Shown: positions 60,156-64,000 of the stretch, one piece after another
Position numbering within the stretch: the first letter of the stretch is position 1
Layout: every line of letters begins with the position of its first letter
Assembly: GCF_000743575.1 (NCBI RefSeq)
Contig: NZ_JQGC01000012.1
Span: 1 to 64,000 of the forward strand
Reading direction: 5' to 3'
Length of the DNA stretch: 64,000 nucleotides
Source: Devosia riboflavina
GTDB taxonomy: Bacteria > Pseudomonadota > Alphaproteobacteria > Rhizobiales > Devosiaceae
The notes under the pieces: generated by a model
The model's input: the letters and a program-made list of their open reading frames with translations, nothing else
Database searches by the model: none
What the model was told of the DNA's origin: nothing
Translations under genes and position numbers: made by a program

Positions 60156-61379
60156 ATGACCAATGACAACCGATTGCTCGGTGCAGACTTTTTGCGGGCC
60201 ACGGCGTGCCTTGGTGTGCTGCTGCATCACCTTGCCTTTCGCATGGATATGAATGCCGTGCCCGATGCCGCAGAGCCGGTGCTGCGGTTTCTCGTCTATG
60301 GCAGCTTTGGCGTGACGGTGTTTTTCGTGCTCAGCGGCTTCTTGCTGGCGCGGCCCTTCTGGCTGGCGCTCGATGCGAGCAAGCCGATGCCGTCGCTCCG
60401 GACTTTTACGTTGCGGCGGCTGGCGCGGATCGTGCCGGGGTTTTGGCTGGCGCTGGTGGTCAGCCTGTTGCTCGACCTGTGGCTGGGGGGAAAAGTGCTC
60501 GATGGCGAGCGGATCGTCCGTTTTGTCGCGGGGCTTTTGCTGGTCAGCGACTGGCATTGGCTGACGCTGTTTCCGGTCGACAATAACGGGCCGCTCTGGT
60601 CGATCGGCTTTGAGGTGACGGCCTATCTGCTCTTGCCGCTGGGTATGGCGGCGGTGTTTGCGCTCAAGGCGCGGCGCTGGGCGGCGCGGCTTGCCTGGCT
60701 CGGGGTGATCGGCGTTGCGCTCGTCGTGCATGTTCTGGTGGTGCAGTATGCGCCGATCGACGAGGTCGAGCGCGGCTGGAACCATGGGCTGGTGGGTGGC
60801 GCCAAGGCTTGGATGCCGCGGTTCAATCCCATCGGGTTCTTTGCCATTTTTGCCGTGGGGTCGCTGGCGGCCGGAGTGCAGGTGCTTATTCAGAACCGGC
60901 GCGGGATCGGCATGGATGTGATTGGCGGGCTGGCCGTGTTGGCAACGGCGCTGATCATGGCGCTCAATATTGGCGGGCTGACGGAGGGCTTTGGCTGGCT
61001 CGGCATTCCCTATGCCTTTCCGGTGATGCCGCTGGCGGTCGGGATCGCGCTCGCCACCCTGCCCTCTTCGATCTATCTCGGACGGCTGCTCGACAATGGA
61101 ATCGTGCGTTTCATCGCGCGCATCTCTTTCGGCATCTATGTCTGGCACTTTGTGATCATGTGGCTGCTCGAAAAGCTGGTGCGTGGTTCGTTCCGGACTT
61201 CGGGGCCCGAGGGCTGGGCGACATGGCTGCAGACGAGCGGGCTGGTGCTGGCGATCACGGCTGTGGTCGCAACGCTGAGTTTTTATCTGCTGGAGCAGCC
61301 GGTGGTTCGCTGGGCGCGAAAGTTCGAGAGGGCCGGCAGGCGTGAGGACGAACCTGCCGGTGCCAAGGCGGTCAGTTGA
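60156..61379 (+). CDS. Acyltransferase 3 family membrane protein, copy 2
   Basis: A 407-residue polytopic protein with ten or more helices. The N-terminal RLLGADFLRATACLGVLLHHLAFRMD and GVTVFFVLSGFLLARPFW mark the acyltransferase-3 family; His in LLHHLAF is the likely catalytic residue. The start is ATG 60156 (a TTG one codon earlier is in frame). It converges with the tspO-type gene and their ends overlap by 8 nt. It is only distantly similar to the copy at 55557. Substrate is unknown. Confidence 0.87.
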   Translation: MTNDNRLLGADFLRATACLGVLLHHLAFRMDMNAVPDAAEPVLRFLVYGSFGVTVFFVLSGFLLARPFWLALDASKPMPSLRTFTLRRLARIVPGFWLALVVSLLLDLWLGGKVLDGERIVRFVAGLLLVSDWHWLTLFPVDNNGPLWSIGFEVTAYLLLPLGMAAVFALKARRWAARLAWLGVIGVALVVHVLVVQYAPIDEVERGWNHGLVGGAKAWMPRFNPIGFFAIFAVGSLAAGVQVLIQNRRGIGMDVIGGLAVLATALIMALNIGGLTEGFGWLGIPYAFPVMPLAVGIALATLPSSIYLGRLLDNGIVRFIARISFGIYVWHFVIMWLLEKLVRGSFRTSGPEGWATWLQTSGLVLAITAVVATLSFYLLEQPVVRWARKFERAGRREDEPAGAKAVS

Positions 61380-61854
61380 GGATGGCGATCGAAAGGTTGA
61401 GCAGCGTCGCGAAGCTGACCCAGGCGAGATAGGGCAGGAAGAGCGCTGCGGCGAGGCGATCGCGGTTCCAGTTGACGAGGATGAAGCCGACAATGGCAAG
61501 CCACATCAGGACGATGATGGCGAAGGCCGGCCAGACCATGTGGCCGATGAACCAAACCGGCGACCAGGCCCAGTTGAGCGCCATCTGGCCGTACCAGAGC
61601 TTTGACGAGGTGCTGGTGGGGTTGTCGATGAAGCTGCGCCAGCCGACGATGGCAATCAGCACGTAAAGGGCGAACCAGACTGGGCCAAAAATCCAGTTGG
61701 GTGGATTGAAGGGTGGCTTGTTGAGGGCCTCGTACCACGCGCCGGGGACGGACTGGGTGCCTATGAGGGCACCGACGCCGATGACGACGATAAGGAAGGT
61801 CGCGAGGACCAGCCAGGAGCGCGGTGTCTGAAAATCGGTGGTGGCTGCGGACAT
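61372..61854 (-). CDS. TspO/MBR family protein
   Basis: A 160-residue five-helix membrane protein. The conserved loop reads YEALNKPPFNPPNWIFGPVWFALYVLIAIVGW, and the C-terminal half has WAWSPVWF and PYLAWVSFATLLNLSI, all hallmarks of the translocator protein family. Bacterial TspO binds tetrapyrroles and responds to oxygen or stress in some alphaproteobacteria. The gene overlaps the acyltransferase gene tail to tail. No bacteriochlorophyll or haem genes are adjacent. Confidence 0.93.
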   Translation of the reverse strand: MSAATTDFQTPRSWLVLATFLIVVIGVGALIGTQSVPGAWYEALNKPPFNPPNWIFGPVWFALYVLIAIVGWRSFIDNPTSTSSKLWYGQMALNWAWSPVWFIGHMVWPAFAIIVLMWLAIVGFILVNWNRDRLAAALFLPYLAWVSFATLLNLSIAILN

Positions 61855-61961
61855 TTTTGGGCCCTTTTGCTTCGTATGCCACTGAAACGAGACAAAAGGC
61901 CGGCCGGTTCACCTGAATAGTGTTCTCGCGCAGTCGTCATTCTTGCTGCGACACCGTATGG

Positions 61962-61988
61962 ACCACCGGGACAAGCCCGGTGGTGACT
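61962..61988. repeat. Dispersed palindromic repeat, family D (right half)
   Basis: TATGGACCACCGGGACAAGC followed by CCGGTGGTGAC repeats the right half of the element at 51566-51636. It lies 18 nt from the end of the RsmB-type gene. Confidence 0.7.
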
Positions 61989-62005
61989 GGGGTAGATCGC
62001 GTCTA

Positions 62006-63295
62006 TTACGCAGCCTTGCGAATGAGGTGGCAGTAAAAGCCATCCGTGCCCGTACGATGTGGCGTCAGAAGGATGCCGCCGCCGGAGGTGGCAAGGCCCG
62101 CGGGCATTTCCGTAACCAGCGTGCTGCGCCAGGCTTTTGCAATGTCCACGCTCGACGCTTCCGGGTGCGCGGCGAGGAGTGCGGCGACTTGATCGTCGTT
62201 CTCTTCGGGCAGGATCGAGCAGGTGATATAGACCAGCGTACCACCGGGCTTCACATAGTGCAGCGCTTCTTCGAGGATGGCGGCTTGGTCGGCCTGACGC
62301 TGGGCGAGCAGATCGGGAGTCAGCTTCCACTTGGTATCGGGGCGACGGCGCCAGGTGCCTGTGCCGGTGCAGGGCGCGTCGACGACGACGCGGTCCATCT
62401 TGCCAATGAGGTCGTCGAGGGCGCCGGGATGGGGCGCGCGGACCTGGGCATTGCGCACGCCGTTACGTTTCAGGCGATCGTAGATCGGCGCGAGGCGGTT
62501 GCGGTCGCTGTCATAGGCGAAAATCTGGCCCTTGTTGCCCATGGTCGAGGCTAGAGCGAGGGTTTTGCCCCCTGCCCCAGCGCAGAGGTCGAGCACTTGT
62601 TCGCCCGGCTGGGCACCGGCAAGGGCCGATACCATCTGGCTGCCCTGGTCCTGCACTTCGAACCAGCCTTTTTGATAGCCTTCGTCGGTCGTGACATTGG
62701 GCGTGCGCGCATCGCGCGGGCCGGCCGGCATGGTGAAACCCATCAGGGCATAGGCGGTCGGCTCGGGCGAGAAGCGGGAAAGCGATTTTGCCACCTTTTC
62801 AGGGGTCGCCTTGAGGGCATTGACGCGCAGGTCGAGTGAGGGCCGGCCGGCCATGGCCTGGCCTTCGGCGGCGAGGTCGCCGCCAAAGGCGCGCTTGAGC
62901 GAGGGGAGCAGCCATTCGGGCATGTCGGCCTGAGTGGCTTCGTCAGCGCCGTCGAGGCTGGCTGTGGCGCCGGCGATTTCTTCGGCGGTCAGGGGTTCCG
63001 GCGCGTGGCTGTCTTCGGCGAAGGCGGCGTTGAGGGCCTCGGGCGCTTCGGCCCAATCGCGCAGCACGGCGGCGAGCACGAGGGCGCGCGGCGTGTCGGC
63101 GCCCATGGCAAAGGCATAGGACGAGCGGCGGCGCAGGGCATCGTAAACGAGATTGCCGATGGCGGCGCGGTCACCCGCCCCGGCAAAGCGATTGTTGAGA
63201 CCCCAGGCCTTCAGCGCTTCGGAAACCGGCCGCTTGCGGGTTTCGACATCGGTCAGAACTTCAATGGCGGCGGCGATACGGCCGGGCAGGCGCAT
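62006..63295 (-). CDS. RsmB/NOP family SAM-dependent RNA m5C methyltransferase
   Basis: A 429-residue protein with an N-terminal NusB-like helical domain (about 1-140) and a C-terminal Rossmann methyltransferase domain. SAM motif I is VLDLCAGAGGKTLALAS near 240. The two catalytic cysteines lie in VVDAPCTGTGTWRRRP (about 310) and VYITCSILPEEN (about 360). It adds a methyl to cytosine C5 in RNA, probably rRNA, although the exact site cannot be assigned. It is followed 5 nt upstream by a VOC gene on the same strand. Confidence 0.93.
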   Translation of the reverse strand: MRLPGRIAAAIEVLTDVETRKRPVSEALKAWGLNNRFAGAGDRAAIGNLVYDALRRRSSYAFAMGADTPRALVLAAVLRDWAEAPEALNAAFAEDSHAPEPLTAEEIAGATASLDGADEATQADMPEWLLPSLKRAFGGDLAAEGQAMAGRPSLDLRVNALKATPEKVAKSLSRFSPEPTAYALMGFTMPAGPRDARTPNVTTDEGYQKGWFEVQDQGSQMVSALAGAQPGEQVLDLCAGAGGKTLALASTMGNKGQIFAYDSDRNRLAPIYDRLKRNGVRNAQVRAPHPGALDDLIGKMDRVVVDAPCTGTGTWRRRPDTKWKLTPDLLAQRQADQAAILEEALHYVKPGGTLVYITCSILPEENDDQVAALLAAHPEASSVDIAKAWRSTLVTEMPAGLATSGGGILLTPHRTGTDGFYCHLIRKAA

Positions 63296-63300
63296 GGGAT

Positions 63301-63666
63301 TCAGGCCTCGGGAAAGGAGCAGACATTGACGCGATTGCCGGCGATATCGACGAAGTCGAACCAGCTCATGGCGCCATTCTTGTTGATGGGAGTGACCTCG
63401 CGGCCATCTTCGGCCAGCGCGTCGTGCAGAGCCTCGATATCGGGCGCGAAGAAGTTGAAGGCAACATAGTGCTGCTCGCGCATCTGCTCGACGGGAATGA
63501 GCGTGAGTGCGGTCGACCGGGCGCCCTCACCCGCGATGCGCAAGCCGATATGGCCGGCAGAGCGAAAAATCTCCGCCATGCCGAACATGCGCTCATACCA
63601 GGCCGCAGCGGCAACGGTGTCTACGGCCGGAACGAAAATGGTGTCGATGCGGGAGATCAGCGGCAT
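63301..63666 (-). CDS. VOC family protein (glyoxalase/fosfomycin-resistance-like)
   Basis: A 121-residue single-domain protein with the vicinal oxygen chelate fold: ISRIDTIFVPAVDTVAAAAWYERMFG in the first module and VAFNFFAPDIEALHDALAEDGREV in the second, ending WFDFVDIAGNRVNVCSF. A His is absent at the usual first metal position (DTIFV), so it may bind a ligand rather than catalyse. It sits between the RsmB-type and MAPEG genes with gaps of 5 and 3 nt, suggesting an operon. Confidence 0.82.
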   Translation of the reverse strand: MPLISRIDTIFVPAVDTVAAAAWYERMFGMAEIFRSAGHIGLRIAGEGARSTALTLIPVEQMREQHYVAFNFFAPDIEALHDALAEDGREVTPINKNGAMSWFDFVDIAGNRVNVCSFPEA

Positions 63667-63669
63667 GGC

Positions 63670-64000
63670 TCAGCTCAGAAGAATGCGTGCGATGAGCCAT
63701 AGCCAGAAGAGGCACAGGACAGCAAGGCCAAGCGTATAGGCGAAAAAGCGCTGCTCGACCCGATTGGTGGTGACGTGGATGGCGGCGTGGACAAAACGCA
63801 GCGCTACGAACGCCAACGCGAGGACGGTTTCCACCCAGCTCACCGCGCCCAGGTGCAGGGCAAGAAGAGCACCGATGAAGAAGAGCACCGGCAACTGGAA
63901 CTGATTGTCAAAACTGTTGGAGAGCAGCCGGGCCTTGAGCGGATAGGCGGTGCGATCGACGGCAATATCGGCCATGGGGATTTCGCCGCGCATGACGCGC
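63670..64000 (-). CDS. MAPEG family membrane protein, N-terminus cut by window edge
   Basis: The visible part is about 110 residues with three hydrophobic segments, including NQFQLPVLFFIGALLALHLGAV and ALAFVALRFVHAAIHVTTNRV. The Asn/Phe/Asp segment LLSNSFDNQFQLPVLF is typical of bacterial MAPEG proteins, and these are usually near 130-140 residues. The reading frame stays open to the last base (codons before ATG 63993 read Arg-Val), so the real start probably lies beyond the window. Function is unknown; the family includes glutathione-linked enzymes. Confidence 0.8.
   Translation of the reverse strand, partial: RVMRGEIPMADIAVDRTAYPLKARLLSNSFDNQFQLPVLFFIGALLALHLGAVSWVETVLALAFVALRFVHAAIHVTTNRVEQRFFAYTLGLAVLCLFWLWLIARILLS

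Noticed and set aside
60015..61499. 494-codon open frame on the minus strand
   Set aside because: Antisense to the second acyltransferase gene; composition is His/Arg/Pro-rich and non-protein-like.
1..64000. CRISPR arrays, tRNA, rRNA, insertion sequences, integrases, phage genes
   Set aside because: No regularly spaced direct repeats, cloverleaf genes, transposase motifs or phage structural proteins were recognised. The tandem repeats at 1-96 are too short and unspaced for CRISPR.

Overview
The window is a high-GC, densely packed stretch of alphaproteobacterial chromosome. Three things support this. Core gene neighbourhoods are preserved (fabD-fabG-acpP-fabF-mltG-yicC-gmk, lptF-lptG-lptD-surA-pdxA-rsmA, rpsF-rpsR-rplI, dnaB-alr, radA-cvpA-purF). 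The proteins look like Hyphomicrobiales proteins. SOS-type operators have the alphaproteobacterial GTTC-N7-GTTC form. Protein style and the dispersed palindromic repeats suggest Devosia or a close relative (Devosiaceae). That genus call is an inference from memory, not a search result. No tRNA, rRNA, CRISPR array, insertion sequence, integrase or prophage gene was found.

Layout. 1-5.4 kb: repeat-rich edge, a glyoxalase-superfamily protein, a TauE/SafE permease, a large repeat-filled gap, a molybdopterin oxidoreductase and a YcxB-like membrane protein. 5.7-10.7 kb: a YqiJ-like/flotillin pair, then a DHA2 efflux pump divergent from its MarR regulator. 10.9-18.8 kb: accessory metabolic genes (DUF718 protein, SetA-like MFS, DEAD-box helicase, tautomerase, ndk, VOC protein, RidA, an HxlR/SDR divergent pair, a small secreted protein). 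19.0-24.5 kb: ABC-F ATPase with a coupled cupin gene, two tandem secreted HExxH proteins, and YitT plus HolC. 24.7-32.1 kb: LPS transport and assembly (lptF, lptG, lptD), a SurA-type chaperone, pdxA and rsmA. 32.1-39.7 kb (minus strand): fatty-acid synthesis fabD-fabG-acpP-fabF, then mltG-yicC-gmk and a YnfM-like MFS. 39.8-51.5 kb (plus strand): MASE1-GGDEF cyclase, ribosomal proteins S6/S18/L9, dnaB, alr, a DUF1697 protein, radA, cvpA, purF and an SDR. 51.7-55.4 kb (minus strand): CNNM/CorC protein, der and a YfgM-like protein. 55.5-64.0 kb: two acyltransferase-3 proteins, a 2'-5' RNA ligase-like gene divergent from a secreted duplicated-domain gene, guaA, tspO, an RsmB-type methyltransferase, a VOC protein and a MAPEG protein cut by the right edge.

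Most of the window is ordinary core genome. The least ordinary items are these: (i) two GTTC-N7-GTTC operators, one in front of each member of the divergent 2'-5' RNA ligase / secreted-protein pair, which suggests a DNA-damage-inducible unit of undescribed function; (ii) an internal duplication in that secreted protein; (iii) a predicted three-way-junction structure covering the ndk stop codon; (iv) an inverted-repeat mosaic in the 2.0-2.6 kb gap; (v) several families of dispersed palindromes that sit mostly at convergent gene ends; and (vi) clear operator palindromes for the HxlR gene and candidate sites for the MarR gene.

No complete defence system, biosynthetic cluster or mobile element was found. 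Protein families were assigned by recognising motifs in translated sequence; no database search was possible. Start codons were moved from the longest open frame where a ribosome binding site and family length argued for it, and each such choice is stated.
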